From contig JAOZUQ010000014.1 of NCBI GenBank assembly GCA_029938635.1, forward strand, positions 1 through 51,177: a stretch of DNA of 51,177 nt, read 5' to 3'. Shown one piece after another: positions 1 through 9,642 of the stretch. The translations under genes and the position numbers were made by a program. The first letter of the stretch is position 1. Each line of letters begins with the position of its first letter. This DNA comes from Candidatus Aminicenantota bacterium. GTDB lineage: Bacteria > Acidobacteriota > Aminicenantia > UBA2199. The notes under the pieces are model-generated. The model had not been told where the DNA came from. It saw nothing but the letters and a program-made list of their open reading frames with translations, and did not search any database.

Positions 1-160
1 TGACATTTTGACAATTTCATTTTTCTCTAACCTTGCTTTTACCCTCAACCCTGATCCTCCATGCCCCCTTATAATTAGTAATTGATCTATTAAGAGTTTG
101 AATATTTTTTTGGATAATGATTAAATAGATTGTAGGTTTAATCCTTTTAGATCTATCAAT

Positions 161-1846
161 ATGAGAAAAACTAAATTTTTTTTGATCTTTATGTTTTTAT
201 TTGCTTTCCATAACTTTCAGTTTTCAGATTCTTTAACAAAGGTATATATAAACGGGAAAATTTTCACTGGGGTTAAAGATACACTGAATGAAGCTTTTGT
301 TATAAGAGAAGGCAGGATACTATTCACCGGCGGAAAGGAGAAAGCGCTCAGATTCAGCTCCGGAAAGAAAAGCAATATTATCGATCTGAAGGGAAAAACT
401 GTTATTCCAGGATTTCATGATGCGGATATAAATTTCCCCTTAGGTGCCGGACTGATGGATAGCGATTTGAATTTCTATGGAATTAATCTTGATTCTATAC
501 TTCACAGATTAAAAGATAAAAAGGATAACCTTGTAAAAAAAAATCCGATCTACGGATATAATTTCGAACATCTGCTTCGTGAAAACGAAAAATGGCCGAA
601 CAAATATGATCTCGACAAAGTATCAGAAGATTCCCCTATAATTATTTTTAGTTCAGACGGAAATAATGCATGGGTAAATTCTAATGCATTAAAACTATGC
701 GGCATAGAAAAAGATACTCATGAAATTCCCGGAGGAAGGATCGTCAGGTTTGAAGATAATGATCCTACAGGGATCCTTTGCGGGAATTCCATAGAACTTC
801 TTAAAAATTTCAAGTTCAAAAAAGGGCTCCTGAGTATCAAGTTGGATAAGAAAAAAATTCTGAAATCAATAAAATATGCCAATCGTTTGGGGCTTACAAG
901 TGTTACAACACTTGGAGATCTTGAATTTGTGACAATTTTAAAAGAACTTGAATCTGAAAAGAAACTGAACCTGAGATTTAATATAATTCTCCCATCAAAA
1001 GATATCGGGGGATATTTGATAAAAAAAGTAGATTTTAATTCCGGAACTCCTTTTGTCAGAGTGATTTCTGTTTCAAAAACTATTGATGGTAATTTATATA
1101 CTTCAGATGCTGCAATGTTTTCGTCATACTCTGACAGAAATTACTATGGTTTTCTCAGGTCTAATAAAAATGATATAAGCGACCTCGTTAATCTATATAA
1201 AAAAAATGGTATTATCGGAAATTTTTATGCAGAAGGAGACCGGGCAGTACATATTGTTTTAAATGCAATAAAGGCAGTCACACGCCGGAATCTGGTGAAT
1301 TTGCAAAGGAGAAGAATTTCCAATTTTATTTTTGCTATTAACGAAGATATCCCGCGGCTTAAATTGTTGTCGGTTATCCCGGTGATGAGGCCGGGATCTT
1401 TTATTAACAAATTTGAATATATTGAAAGGATCGTTGGTCAAAGAAAGGCAGGAAATGCTCTCCGCGCCAGCACTTTAAGAAGCATGGGTGTGCAGGTTGC
1501 TTTCGGATCTGGTTGGCCGGGAGAATTACTGGATCCACTTTCGGGAATTCTGTTTTCCGTTTTTCGAACTTTTAAAGGAGGCCGGATTGAGGAAAACGGA
1601 TGGTTCCTGGAGGAAAAGTTGTCAATGCAAGAGGCGATATCTGCATATACACAAGTTCCGTCCTATTCTGTTTTTGATGAAAAACGGACAGGGACAATTG
1701 AGAAAGGAAAACTTGCAGATTTGATTTTTCTTGAAGGAGACATGTTTTCTGAAAATATAAGCCCTGAAACTTTTTCATCAAATATTAAAGTAGTTGAAAC
1801 AATAATCGGCGGGAAGACGGTATATAAAAAGGAAGAGAATAATTAA
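161..1846 (+). CDS. Secreted amidohydrolase family 3 (YtcJ-like) protein, predicted catalytically dead
   Basis: The 561-residue protein has an N-terminal signal peptide (about residues 1-23) and the full layout of Amidohydro_3/YtcJ metal hydrolases: a composite beta domain, then the TIM barrel, then a C-terminal return to the beta domain ending in 'GTIEKGKLADL'. The landmarks that usually carry the metal ligands can be aligned but the ligands are gone. The HxH after 'PGF' (83-85) is D89-I-N91, the usual DGH is D166-G-N168, the HaxGD histidine is Y356, no histidine lies near the 'EDIPR' segment, and the late GSDxP aspartate is G451. The frame is intact, so this looks like a retained pseudoenzyme rather than a decaying gene. 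No clear Shine-Dalgarno precedes the ATG. It converges on the next minus-strand gene, sharing TTAA as both stop codons. Confidence 0.85.
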   Translation: MRKTKFFLIFMFLFAFHNFQFSDSLTKVYINGKIFTGVKDTLNEAFVIREGRILFTGGKEKALRFSSGKKSNIIDLKGKTVIPGFHDADINFPLGAGLMDSDLNFYGINLDSILHRLKDKKDNLVKKNPIYGYNFEHLLRENEKWPNKYDLDKVSEDSPIIIFSSDGNNAWVNSNALKLCGIEKDTHEIPGGRIVRFEDNDPTGILCGNSIELLKNFKFKKGLLSIKLDKKKILKSIKYANRLGLTSVTTLGDLEFVTILKELESEKKLNLRFNIILPSKDIGGYLIKKVDFNSGTPFVRVISVSKTIDGNLYTSDAAMFSSYSDRNYYGFLRSNKNDISDLVNLYKKNGIIGNFYAEGDRAVHIVLNAIKAVTRRNLVNLQRRRISNFIFAINEDIPRLKLLSVIPVMRPGSFINKFEYIERIVGQRKAGNALRASTLRSMGVQVAFGSGWPGELLDPLSGILFSVFRTFKGGRIEENGWFLEEKLSMQEAISAYTQVPSYSVFDEKRTGTIEKGKLADLIFLEGDMFSENISPETFSSNIKVVETIIGGKTVYKKEENN

Positions 1847-2325
1847 CTTTTAAAGATCAGATATCCTGTAGTATATCCGGCGGTTCCGATAATAAAATTT
1901 CTTAGAATATTAAGGTATAAAAAATTTCGGTCAAAAAACAGAATTCCCGAGGTTTCAAATATAATTGCTACCAATAAAATAAACAGGTAAAAAAATGATT
2001 CTCTTTTTTTCCCACTGGAATGGAAAATAAAAATTCCCGAAAAGTAGAAACCGATAAGCAGTATTTTATCGAAAAGACGCGGTTGGGTCAGGAGAAAATA
2101 AAAAATTATACCCTGAGATAATATAAAGGAAGATAACAGGAGTGATTTTTTGTAAGCCCGAAACCTCAATAGCACTATAACAAGTACCGAAAAACATATT
2201 CCGAGAATTAAATTAAGTGAAAAATTGTAAAGAGATCTTCCTGATACGAAATTTACTATAAGTTTTCCAATATAGTTTAAAGATATAAGAAAAAGGAGGA
2301 TAAATAATAAATTAAGTTTTTTCAA
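1843..2325 (-). CDS. Small polytopic membrane protein, weakly VanZ-like
   Basis: A hydrophobic protein of about 160 residues with four to five predicted membrane segments. The C-terminal part (a Glu, then 'DRNFLYLN', then a glycine-rich last helix) faintly resembles VanZ-like proteins, but I would not assign the family firmly. I chose a TTG start at 2325, inside the last codons of recA, because a longer version from an upstream ATG at 2364 would add a basic segment overlapping recA by 53 bases. It follows recA in the same direction and is probably the last gene of that transcript. Function unknown. Confidence 0.55.
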   Translation of the reverse strand: MKKLNLLFILLFLISLNYIGKLIVNFVSGRSLYNFSLNLILGICFSVLVIVLLRFRAYKKSLLLSSFILSQGIIFYFLLTQPRLFDKILLIGFYFSGIFIFHSSGKKRESFFYLFILLVAIIFETSGILFFDRNFLYLNILRNFIIGTAGYTTGYLIFKS

Positions 2326-3346
2326 CCTTTTTTGTCTCTTTCTTAACGGTATTCTGAATGCCAAGTTTTTCCAGAACCAGGTTTTTCAGCTTCTCGAAAA
2401 GTTTCTTGTCCTCTTCCAGGAGTTTTCTGACCGATTCTTTTCCCTGTCCCAGCTTTTCCTCTCCGAAAGAATACCAGGAGCCGGTTTTTTGAATTATATC
2501 ATTGTTAGCAGCCAGATCGATAAGGTCACTTTCTTTAGATATCCCTTTTCCGAAAAGGAGGTCAACTTCGGTTATTTTGAATGGCGGTGCCACTTTGTTC
2601 TTAACAATTTTTATCCTTGTTCTTCCACCGACAATATCATTGCCCGATTTTAATGTAAGAATTTTTCTGATATCTATTCTTATGGAACTATAAAATTTTA
2701 AAGCCTTTCCTCCGGTTGTTGTTTCCGGATTTCCAACGAACATTCCGATCTTTTCTCTCAGCTGATTTAAAAATATAAAGGTGGTTTTGGATCTTGCAAC
2801 AATGGCAGTCAGTTTTCTGAGAGCCTGACTCATCAATCTGGCCTGAAGTCCCATATGACTGTCGCCCATATCACCTTCAAGTTCTGCTTTGGGGACGAGA
2901 GCAGCTACGCTATCCACAACTATGATATCAACTCCGCCTGATCTGACCAGTATTTCTGCAATTTCCAGAGCCTGTTCTCCGAAATCCGGTTGGGAAACAT
3001 AAAGTTCATCTGTGTTTACACCAAGTTTTTCCGCGTAAACGGGATCAAGAGCGTGCTCGGCATCGATGAATGCCGCCTGGCCTCCGTATTTTTGCGCTTC
3101 GGCAATAGCCTGTAGTGCAAGAGTTGTTTTTCCGGACGCTTCAGGGCCATATATTTCAATAACCCTTCCCCTGGGGAATCCGCCGACTCCCAAAGCTATA
3201 TCAAGAGAGAGGCAGCCTGTAGATATTGCAGGGACATTTACCCTTTCATCACTACCAAGCTTCATGATCGCCCCTTTTCCGAATTGTTTTTCTATTTGTG
3301 ATAAAGCATTAGTGATTGCTGCTTGTTTTTGTTCCTGGTTGTTCAT
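2312..3346 (-). CDS. recA: RecA recombinase
   Basis: RecA forms ATP-dependent filaments on single-stranded DNA for strand exchange and triggers LexA-type autocleavage. The 344-residue protein has the Walker A motif GPEASGKTT at 67-75 (GPESSGKTT in E. coli), the Walker B stretch '[11 protein letters not shown]', the 'NQLREKIG' loop and a charged Lys/Glu-rich tail. The start at 3346 is preferred over one 15 codons upstream because AGGGGA sits at good distance before it and the first residues match the usual RecA N terminus. It lies 16 bases after divIVA, at the end of a yggS-yggT-divIVA-recA run. No SOS box was recognised near it. Confidence 0.97.
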   Translation of the reverse strand: MNNQEQKQAAITNALSQIEKQFGKGAIMKLGSDERVNVPAISTGCLSLDIALGVGGFPRGRVIEIYGPEASGKTTLALQAIAEAQKYGGQAAFIDAEHALDPVYAEKLGVNTDELYVSQPDFGEQALEIAEILVRSGGVDIIVVDSVAALVPKAELEGDMGDSHMGLQARLMSQALRKLTAIVARSKTTFIFLNQLREKIGMFVGNPETTTGGKALKFYSSIRIDIRKILTLKSGNDIVGGRTRIKIVKNKVAPPFKITEVDLLFGKGISKESDLIDLAANNDIIQKTGSWYSFGEEKLGQGKESVRKLLEEDKKLFEKLKNLVLEKLGIQNTVKKETKKVEKT

Positions 3347-3362
3347 TATTTCCCCTGTTTTT

Positions 3363-3848
3363 TTATTTACTGATATATTCAACTTTTTCAAAATCTGAAT
3401 CTTCGATGTGGTAAGACTCTATCAGTTCTTTTAGAGAATTCAACATATTGATAAGATCGCTTTCAATTTCTTTTCTTTTAAATTTCAAATTCTTTATTTC
3501 ACTTTTAATACTTTTTTCTCTGATAATGGCGTTATTTATTATCTCTTCCCCTTTCATTTCTGATTCCTTTATGATCATTTCGGCTTCTTTTTCAGAGTTC
3601 TTCTTAATGTCCTTTGAAAATCTTTGTGCAGAAACAAGGGTATCTCTTAAAATATCTTCTCTTTTTTCAAATTTGAGGAGCGCTTCTTTTGTTTTTTCAT
3701 ACTTTTTCCTGATCTTCTCTTTTTCAATAATTTCGCTCTCTAACGATTCAGAAACAAGAACTAAAAATTGTTTGACCTCATCTTTATCATAACCATTTAC
3801 TTTTTTGTTGAAAACCTGCCCCTGAATATCCTGAGGTGTAAGTATCAT
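3363..3848 (-). CDS. DivIVA-domain coiled-coil protein
   Basis: A 161-residue protein with the conserved DivIVA N terminus ('[11 protein letters not shown]', then '[11 protein letters not shown]', residues 3-30), followed by a long Lys/Glu-rich coiled coil to about residue 150. DivIVA proteins oligomerise and recognise membrane curvature or recruit division and envelope factors. Position next to yggS and yggT matches the ylm/division cluster of many bacteria, here lacking sepF and ylmH. A G-rich ribosome site (GGGGGGGATAAT) precedes the ATG. The family call is firm; the cellular role in this organism is inferred. Confidence 0.88.
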   Translation of the reverse strand: MILTPQDIQGQVFNKKVNGYDKDEVKQFLVLVSESLESEIIEKEKIRKKYEKTKEALLKFEKREDILRDTLVSAQRFSKDIKKNSEKEAEMIIKESEMKGEEIINNAIIREKSIKSEIKNLKFKRKEIESDLINMLNSLKELIESYHIEDSDFEKVEYISK

Positions 3849-3849
3849 A

Positions 3850-4149
3850 TTATCCCCCCCTTACCACAATGTAAGATAACCATCGTGATAGTAAGTTATT
3901 AACAAAGTATAATAGAAATATAATCAAAATTGGAGAAATATCAATATTTCCGATTATTGTGAATGGAAAATATTTATGAACGAACCGGAATACCGGGTCT
4001 GTCAGTTTTTTTAAAAAATATATAAACTTGTTCTGCGGGACATGTCCGGCCCATGAAATTACCGATCTTACAAGTATAATTATTATGTATGCCTGAATTG
4101 CTAATTGAAGAAGATTTATAAATGATTTGAGCAGATCATCAAAGATCAT
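3850..4149 (-). CDS. yggT: YggT family membrane protein
   Basis: A 99-residue protein with two or three hydrophobic segments and the family hallmark 'RSVISWAG' followed by 'LKKLTDPVFRF'. YggT proteins are small integral membrane proteins linked to osmotic stress and, through gene neighbourhood, to cell division; the biochemical role is not settled. Its ATG overlaps the stop of yggS as ATGA, preceded by GGAG, so the two are translationally coupled. It is a single-repeat form, about half the length of the E. coli protein. Confidence 0.88.
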   Translation of the reverse strand: MIFDDLLKSFINLLQLAIQAYIIIILVRSVISWAGHVPQNKFIYFLKKLTDPVFRFVHKYFPFTIIGNIDISPILIIFLLYFVNNLLSRWLSYIVVRGG

Positions 4150-4829
4150 ATGCTCCTTCTCCCGAACAGTGCGGTTCCGATTCTGAGTATGGTTGCCCCC
4201 TCTTCCAGAGCAATTTCATAATCATTACTCATTCCCATTGAAAGGTCTTCTATTTTAAAGTTGTCCAGACCAAAACCGTTGATCTCATCCTTTAATTCTC
4301 TCATTTTTGTAAAGTAAGGCCTCATTATTTCAGGATCGTCATCAAACGGTGGTATGGTCATAAGTCCGACAACTTTAACCCTGTTAAGCATTGAAATATA
4401 ATTAAGAGCTTTTTTAAGGCCGTCAATGGTGAAACCGGATTTATTCTTTTCTTCACCTATATTGATCTCTATAAATGTTTCGATTTCGTTATCAACTCTT
4501 TTGTGAATATGCTCAAGTGACTTTACACTGTCGACCGACTCAATGAAATCAAAACTTTTTAACACTCTGTTAATTTTATTTTTTTGAAGTTTCCCGATAA
4601 AATGCCACGTCACGTCTTTCCCTTCAAGTGCGGCCTGATGCTCTTCTGCTTCCTGAGTTTTGTTTTCACCAAAATATCTGAGGCCGCATTCGTAGGCCTC
4701 AATTAGTTTTTCGGCAGGCTGATTTTTACAGACACCTAAAATTTTTATCAGTTTAGGGTCTCTTTTTGTGCGATCACAAATTCTTTCTACATTACTTAAT
4801 ATTTTTTCATAATTCTGCTTTATATTCAT
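4146..4829 (-). CDS. yggS: YggS/PLPBP family pyridoxal-phosphate homeostasis protein
   Basis: A 227-residue member of the PLP-binding alanine-racemase-fold (COG0325) family, which binds PLP and keeps free vitamin B6 and amino/keto-acid pools balanced without known catalysis. Visible hallmarks are 'ILGVCKNQP' near residue 30 (the Lys should be the PLP lysine; the usual form is VSKxxP), 'YFGENKTQE', 'WHFIGKLQKNK', 'GLMTIPPF', 'SMGMSNDYEIALEEGAT' and the ending 'RIGTALFG'. It is the first gene of the minus-strand yggS-yggT-divIVA-recA run, with AAGGAT 5' of the ATG and an extended -10 promoter just upstream. Confidence 0.93.
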   Translation of the reverse strand: MNIKQNYEKILSNVERICDRTKRDPKLIKILGVCKNQPAEKLIEAYECGLRYFGENKTQEAEEHQAALEGKDVTWHFIGKLQKNKINRVLKSFDFIESVDSVKSLEHIHKRVDNEIETFIEINIGEEKNKSGFTIDGLKKALNYISMLNRVKVVGLMTIPPFDDDPEIMRPYFTKMRELKDEINGFGLDNFKIEDLSMGMSNDYEIALEEGATILRIGTALFGRRSI

Positions 4830-4860
4830 AGCTGAAAGATCCTTATTTTACATTTTTTAT

Positions 4861-4869
4861 ATTTTACCA
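4861..4869 (-). promoter_or_regulatory. Extended -10 promoter candidate for the yggS-recA run
   Basis: On the minus strand the sequence reads TGG followed by TAAAAT (4866 to 4861), an extended -10 element 32 bases upstream of the yggS ATG. No good -35 is present, which is usual for this promoter type. The surroundings are very AT-rich, so chance matches are likely. Confidence 0.4.
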
Positions 4870-4947
4870 TATTTTATTAAAAAAAGAAATAGTTTGCCGG
4901 ATAATTTGTTATATTACCGAATTTTATTATTGTATAGTCAATCCGGT

Positions 4948-4976
4948 TTGACATTTATTCTTATTGTTTATATAAA
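4948..4976 (+). promoter_or_regulatory. Consensus sigma-70 promoter for the acyl-CoA dehydrogenase/icmF operon
   Basis: TTGACA at 4948-4953, a 17-base spacer, then TATAAA at 4971-4976. This is the best -35/-10 pair noticed in the window. It sits 58 bases before the acyl-CoA dehydrogenase ATG in the divergent region shared with yggS, implying strong constitutive-type expression unless a regulator binds in the leader. Confidence 0.7.
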
Positions 4977-5034
4977 ACATGATACGGATTAAAAGATTCG
5001 TTAATTCTAAAAATTACTATTAAGGAGATTATTT

Positions 5035-6174
5035 ATGGATTATTTATTGAGTGAAGAACAAAATATGATAAGGGATATGGTTTCGAAATTTGCAAAGGAA
5101 GAGATAGCGCCTTATGCATCTGAAAACGAAAAGAATGGCACTTTTCCCTCGGAGATCATAAAAAAAGCCGGAGAACTCGGCTTGATGGGAATCGGATATC
5201 CTGCTGAATATGGTGGTGCCGGAATGGACTATGTCTCATATATGATAGCAGTGGAAGAGATATCAAAAGCGTGTGCATCAACCGGTGTTATTATTTCTGC
5301 CCATTCATCTCTTACAATTGATCCTATATTTAATTTTGGGACCGAAGAGCAGAAAAAAAAATATATGCCTCCTATGTGTTCCGGTGAATGGATAGGTTGT
5401 CATGCACTTACTGAGCCGGGAGCCGGTTCTGATGCAGGTGCAACAAAAACAACGGCAAAACTTGAGGGAGATGAATGGGTCCTGAACGGAACAAAACATT
5501 TTATAACAAATGGAGCGGAAGCAGAGGTAAGCGTTGTTTTTGCATCAACTGATCCATCTGCAAAAACAAGGGGTATAAGTGCCTTCATAGTTGAAAAAGG
5601 GACTCCGGGATTTAAGATCGGCAAACTGGAACACAAACTGGGTATTAAAGCAACATCTACCGCAGAATTAATTTTCGAAGATTGTAAAATTCCAAAAGAA
5701 AATCTTCTCGGAGAAGAGGGGAAAGGGTTTAAGATCGCCCTGATCACACTTGACGGGGGGAGGCTCGGTATTGCATCCCAGGGCCTGGGAATAGCAAAAG
5801 CTTCGATTGAAGATGCTGTTAAGTTTGCAAAAGAGAGAGAACAATTTGATCAGTCAATAGCAAATTTTCAGGCTATCCAATGGATGCTGGCAGATATGTA
5901 TACCGAATATGAAGCTGCCTGGTTGTTGACCTACCGGGCTTCAAAAATGAAAGATATGGGACTCAGATATACCAAGGAAGCAGCAATGGCAAAACTAAAA
6001 GCATCTGAAGTTGCATCATTTTGTGCCTCAAAATCATTACAGATACACGGAGGTTACGGTTACACGGATGAATTTAATGTTGAAAGGTATCTGAGAGATG
6101 CAAAGATAACTGAAATTTACGAAGGAACTTCGGAGATAATGAGGCTCGTAATTGCTGCAAGCCTTTTAAAATAA
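5035..6174 (+). CDS. Acyl-CoA dehydrogenase (short-chain / butyryl-CoA type)
   Basis: A 379-residue FAD-dependent acyl-CoA dehydrogenase that oxidises the alpha-beta bond of an acyl-CoA and passes electrons to ETF. The N-terminal helical domain, the middle beta domain ('[14 protein letters not shown]', then '[13 protein letters not shown]') and the C-terminal helical domain ('[16 protein letters not shown]') are all present. The catalytic base is E363 in 'YEGTSEI', the position used by short-chain and butyryl-CoA dehydrogenases. AAGGAG lies ahead of the ATG. icmF follows after 31 bases, so isobutyryl-CoA or butyryl-CoA are the natural substrate candidates; ETF genes are not in the window. Confidence 0.93.
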   Translation: MDYLLSEEQNMIRDMVSKFAKEEIAPYASENEKNGTFPSEIIKKAGELGLMGIGYPAEYGGAGMDYVSYMIAVEEISKACASTGVIISAHSSLTIDPIFNFGTEEQKKKYMPPMCSGEWIGCHALTEPGAGSDAGATKTTAKLEGDEWVLNGTKHFITNGAEAEVSVVFASTDPSAKTRGISAFIVEKGTPGFKIGKLEHKLGIKATSTAELIFEDCKIPKENLLGEEGKGFKIALITLDGGRLGIASQGLGIAKASIEDAVKFAKEREQFDQSIANFQAIQWMLADMYTEYEAAWLLTYRASKMKDMGLRYTKEAAMAKLKASEVASFCASKSLQIHGGYGYTDEFNVERYLRDAKITEIYEGTSEIMRLVIAASLLK

Positions 6175-6205
6175 TATTTTTCAGACGGGAAAAAGATCAG
6201 ATAAA

Positions 6206-9200
6206 ATGAGTAATACAGAAAAACCTTACAAAATAAAAAACAAAATCAGAATTGTTACTGCCGCATCACTTTTCGACGGTCATGATGCATCGATAAATAT
6301 AATGAGAAGGATCATCCAGTCGTATGGATGCGAAGTGATACATCTTGGCCACAACAGATCTGTAGAAGAGATAATAACATGTGCGGTCCAGGAGGATGTT
6401 CAGGCAATAGCAATAACTTCATACCAGGGTGGGCATATAGAATTTTTAAAGTATATGTTCGATCTGCTCAATGAAAAGGGGTCCGGTCATATAAAGATCT
6501 TTGCCGGAGGTGGAGGAGTTATTCTCCCCGGTGAAATAAAAGAACTTGAAGAATATGGGATTGAGAAAATTTATTCTCCGGATGATGGAAGAACTTTAGG
6601 GCTGACCGGTATGATAGAGGACCTTATTAAAAAGAGCGATTTTCCCGTTGGGAAAAATATTGATGTAACCATAGAGGATATAAAAAAGGGTGATCATATT
6701 GCGATTGCCCGCTTGATATCTGCTGCTGAAAATTATCCGGAAAACTCCAGAGAATTTCTTGATCAGATAAGAAGAGAGGCGAATAAAAAGAATATTCCTG
6801 TTCTGGGTATAACCGGAACAGGCGGAGCAGGAAAATCCTCAATAATTGATGAATTCATCAACAGGTTCCTTTTAGAATTTTCTGACAAAAAAGTGGGGAT
6901 CATATCGGTAGATCCCTCGAAAAGAAAAACAGGGGGATCCCTTCTCGGAGACAGGATAAGGATGAATGCCATCAATAGCGAGAGGGTTTACATGAGGTCT
7001 CTTGCCACAAGACGCGCAAATGTAGCATTGTCCGATCATATCAAAGAGGGGTTGGATACTCTTAAGGTTGCTTCGTTTGATCTTATAATACTTGAAACTT
7101 CAGGGATCGGCCAATCGGATTCCGAGGTAACAGAGTTTGCATCCCTTTCTTTATATATTATGACACCCGAGTATGGAGCCGGGACACAGCTTGAAAAAAT
7201 AGATATGCTCGATTTTGCTGATATCGTTGTTATAAATAAATTTGATAAAAGGGGAGCACTTGATTCTTTAAGAGATGTAAGAAAACAATACAGAAGAAAT
7301 CATAACTATTGGGAGGGAGAAGAGGAAGATCTTCCGGTTTATGGAACAACAGCTTCCAAATTCAATGATATGGGAACTAATATTCTCTATTCTGCAATAA
7401 TGGAAAAAATAGGAATTAAAAGCACTTCTTCAAAGAAAACAGAAGATGCCAGCCGGATCCTGCAGCCCTCAAGGTCATATATTATCCCTCCTAACCGTAG
7501 CAGGTATTTGTCTGAAATATCTGACACGATCCGTGAGTATGATAAATGGTCGGAAGAACAGAGTGAAATTGCAGGAACTCTGTACGGAATAGATAAAACT
7601 CTTGAAGCTATAGAAAAAAACTTTGAAACAGAGTCTGATACGGTCGGTAAACTCAAATCTGTTTATAAGGAACAGGAAAAAGAACTTGATCACGGGAGCA
7701 GAGAATTATTGGAGAATTGGGAAAAGAAGATAGAAAATTATAAAAATGACATATTTTCATATACTGTAAGGGGAAAAAAGCTTGAAGTAACTACAAAGAG
7801 CGAAACACTTTCCAGGCTGAATATCCCCAAAATAAGCGTTCCGAAATTCAACAGCTGGCAGGATATCCTTTTGTGGAGCCTTCAGGAGAATTTCCCCGGT
7901 GAATTTCCCTTTACTGCCGGAGTTTTTCCTTTCAAAAGGGAAGGCGAAGATCCTACAAGAATGTTTGCCGGAGAAGGCGGGCCGGAAAGGACGAACAGAA
8001 GGTTTCACTATCTTTCATATGGGCTCCCTGCCAACAGGTTATCGACGGCTTTTGACTCGGTAACACTTTATGGAGCCGATCCGGACAAGAGGCCTGATAT
8101 TTACGGTAAGATAGGCAATTCAGGAGTTTCAATTTCATGTCTAGATGATATGAAAAAATTATATTCCGGATTTCACCTTACAGATACGAAAACATCTGTG
8201 TCAATGACGATAAACGGACCTGCTGCAATAATGGTCGGCTATTTCCTCAATACAGCTATAGATCAGGAATGTGAAATATATATAAAAAAAGAGGGATTAG
8301 AGAAAGAAATTGAGAAAAAAATTGCCTCTATTTATGATAAAAATGGAATTGAAAGGCCCCAGTATCACGGCAAGCTTCCTGAAGGAAATAGCGGACTCGG
8401 GTTGATGCTGCTCGGTTTGACAGGAGATCAGGTGCTGTCGTCCGATATTTATGAAAAGATCAAAAAAGAGACTATTTCAAAAGTAAGAGGAACTGTGCAG
8501 GCCGATATTTTAAAAGAGGATCAGGCACAAAATACTTGTATTTTTTCAACTGAATTTTCCTTAAAACTTATGGGTGATGTACAGGAATACTTTATTGATA
8601 ATAATATCAGGAATTTCTATTCGGTATCAATTTCCGGCTACCACATTGCTGAAGCCGGAGCAAATCCGATCACTCAGCTTGCCCTGACACTTTCGAACGG
8701 TTTTACTTTTGTTGAGTATTACCTTTCAAGGGGTATGAAAATAAATGATTTCGCCCCCAGCCTCTCATTTTTCTTTTCAAACGGGATAGATCCCGAATAT
8801 GCAGTTATCGGACGTGTCGCAAGGAGGATCTGGTCCAAGGCAATAAAATATAAGTATAAAGGTGATGAAAGGTCGCAGAAATTAAAATACCACATCCAGA
8901 CCTCCGGAAGATCACTTCACTCTCAGGAGATTGATTTTAATGATATCCGGACAACACTTCAGGCAATTTATGCGATCTATGATAATTGTAACTCACTTCA
9001 TACAAATGCATATGATGAGGCTATAACAACTCCGACCGAAGAATCTGTAAGGAGGGCATTGGCCATACAGATGATCATTAATCATGAGTTCGGGCTTACC
9101 AAGAACCAGAATCCGAATCAGGGATCTTTTATTGTTGAAGAGATCACAAATATGGTAGAAAAGGCTGTTCTTGAGGAGTTTGAAAGAATTTCGGAGAGAG

Positions 9201-9586
9201 GTGGCGTTCTCGGTGCAATGGAGAGAAATTACCAGAGAAGCAAGATCCAGGAGGAGTCCCTCTATTATGAAAAGATGAAAGATAGCGGAGAATATCCTAT
9301 CATGGGTGTAAATACTTTCCTCTCAAGTACAGGATCGCCGACAATAATTCCCGGGGAAGTGATAAGGGCTACGGAAGCAGAGAAAGCAAATCAGATAAAG
9401 ACCATTGAAAATCTTAAAAAGAGAAATTCTGTAAAATCGGACGAGATGTTAACATTATTGAAAGAATCAGCTGTTAAAGAGATGAATTTATTTGCTACAC
9501 TGATGGAAGTTACAAAATATTGTTCAATAGGACAAATTACCGGTGCACTTTATAATGTAGGCGGCAAATACAGACGAAATATGTGA
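6206..9586 (+). CDS. icmF: Fused isobutyryl-CoA mutase IcmF (B12 domain + G3E GTPase + mutase)
   Basis: The 1126-residue protein combines the three IcmF modules. First is an adenosylcobalamin-binding Rossmann domain (about 12-150) with D24-G-H26-D, H26 being the lower axial ligand, and 'SYQGGH'. Next is a MeaB-like G3E GTPase chaperone with P-loop GTGGAGKS at 204-211 and NKFD at 344-347. After a linker (about 430-545) comes the TIM-barrel mutase domain with '[13 protein letters not shown]' and '[16 protein letters not shown]'. IcmF interconverts isobutyryl-CoA and n-butyryl-CoA (some forms also isovaleryl/pivaloyl-CoA) and its GTPase gates cofactor loading. The phenylalanines in GVFPF agree with IcmF rather than methylmalonyl-CoA mutase, which uses Tyr/Arg to hold the carboxylate. 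It is co-directional with the preceding acyl-CoA dehydrogenase. Confidence 0.95.
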   Translation: MSNTEKPYKIKNKIRIVTAASLFDGHDASINIMRRIIQSYGCEVIHLGHNRSVEEIITCAVQEDVQAIAITSYQGGHIEFLKYMFDLLNEKGSGHIKIFAGGGGVILPGEIKELEEYGIEKIYSPDDGRTLGLTGMIEDLIKKSDFPVGKNIDVTIEDIKKGDHIAIARLISAAENYPENSREFLDQIRREANKKNIPVLGITGTGGAGKSSIIDEFINRFLLEFSDKKVGIISVDPSKRKTGGSLLGDRIRMNAINSERVYMRSLATRRANVALSDHIKEGLDTLKVASFDLIILETSGIGQSDSEVTEFASLSLYIMTPEYGAGTQLEKIDMLDFADIVVINKFDKRGALDSLRDVRKQYRRNHNYWEGEEEDLPVYGTTASKFNDMGTNILYSAIMEKIGIKSTSSKKTEDASRILQPSRSYIIPPNRSRYLSEISDTIREYDKWSEEQSEIAGTLYGIDKTLEAIEKNFETESDTVGKLKSVYKEQEKELDHGSRELLENWEKKIENYKNDIFSYTVRGKKLEVTTKSETLSRLNIPKISVPKFNSWQDILLWSLQENFPGEFPFTAGVFPFKREGEDPTRMFAGEGGPERTNRRFHYLSYGLPANRLSTAFDSVTLYGADPDKRPDIYGKIGNSGVSISCLDDMKKLYSGFHLTDTKTSVSMTINGPAAIMVGYFLNTAIDQECEIYIKKEGLEKEIEKKIASIYDKNGIERPQYHGKLPEGNSGLGLMLLGLTGDQVLSSDIYEKIKKETISKVRGTVQADILKEDQAQNTCIFSTEFSLKLMGDVQEYFIDNNIRNFYSVSISGYHIAEAGANPITQLALTLSNGFTFVEYYLSRGMKINDFAPSLSFFFSNGIDPEYAVIGRVARRIWSKAIKYKYKGDERSQKLKYHIQTSGRSLHSQEIDFNDIRTTLQAIYAIYDNCNSLHTNAYDEAITTPTEESVRRALAIQMIINHEFGLTKNQNPNQGSFIVEEITNMVEKAVLEEFERISERGGVLGAMERNYQRSKIQEESLYYEKMKDSGEYPIMGVNTFLSSTGSPTIIPGEVIRATEAEKANQIKTIENLKKRNSVKSDEMLTLLKESAVKEMNLFATLMEVTKYCSIGQITGALYNVGGKYRRNM

Positions 9587-9593
9587 TCTTACC

Positions 9594-9637
9594 CTCACCC
9601 CCCAGCCCCTCTCCCAGAGGGCGAGGGGAAAAGTGAG
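9594..9637. repeat. GC-rich dyad-symmetric intergenic repeat (CCCTCACCCC type)
   Basis: Between convergent icmF and the RND gene lies a GC-rich imperfect palindrome. The outer arms are CTCAC (9594-9598) and GTGAG (9633-9637). The inner stem is CCCCTC (9606-9611) with GAGGGG (9623-9628), extended by CCC (9613-9615) with GGG (9619-9621) around an AGA loop. No T-run follows on either strand, so it is not a canonical intrinsic terminator, although it could still fold in both transcripts. A related sequence lies near 25970-26067. Confidence 0.65.
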
Positions 9638-9642
9638 TAAAG

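Noticed and set aside
5305-5747. Long open frames on the minus strand within the acyl-CoA dehydrogenase gene
   Set aside because: They lie wholly inside a strongly identified gene on the other strand, have no start signals, and have implausible composition.
6100-6205. Cobalamin riboswitch upstream of icmF
   Set aside because: Only 31 bases separate the two genes and no B12-box sequence is present.
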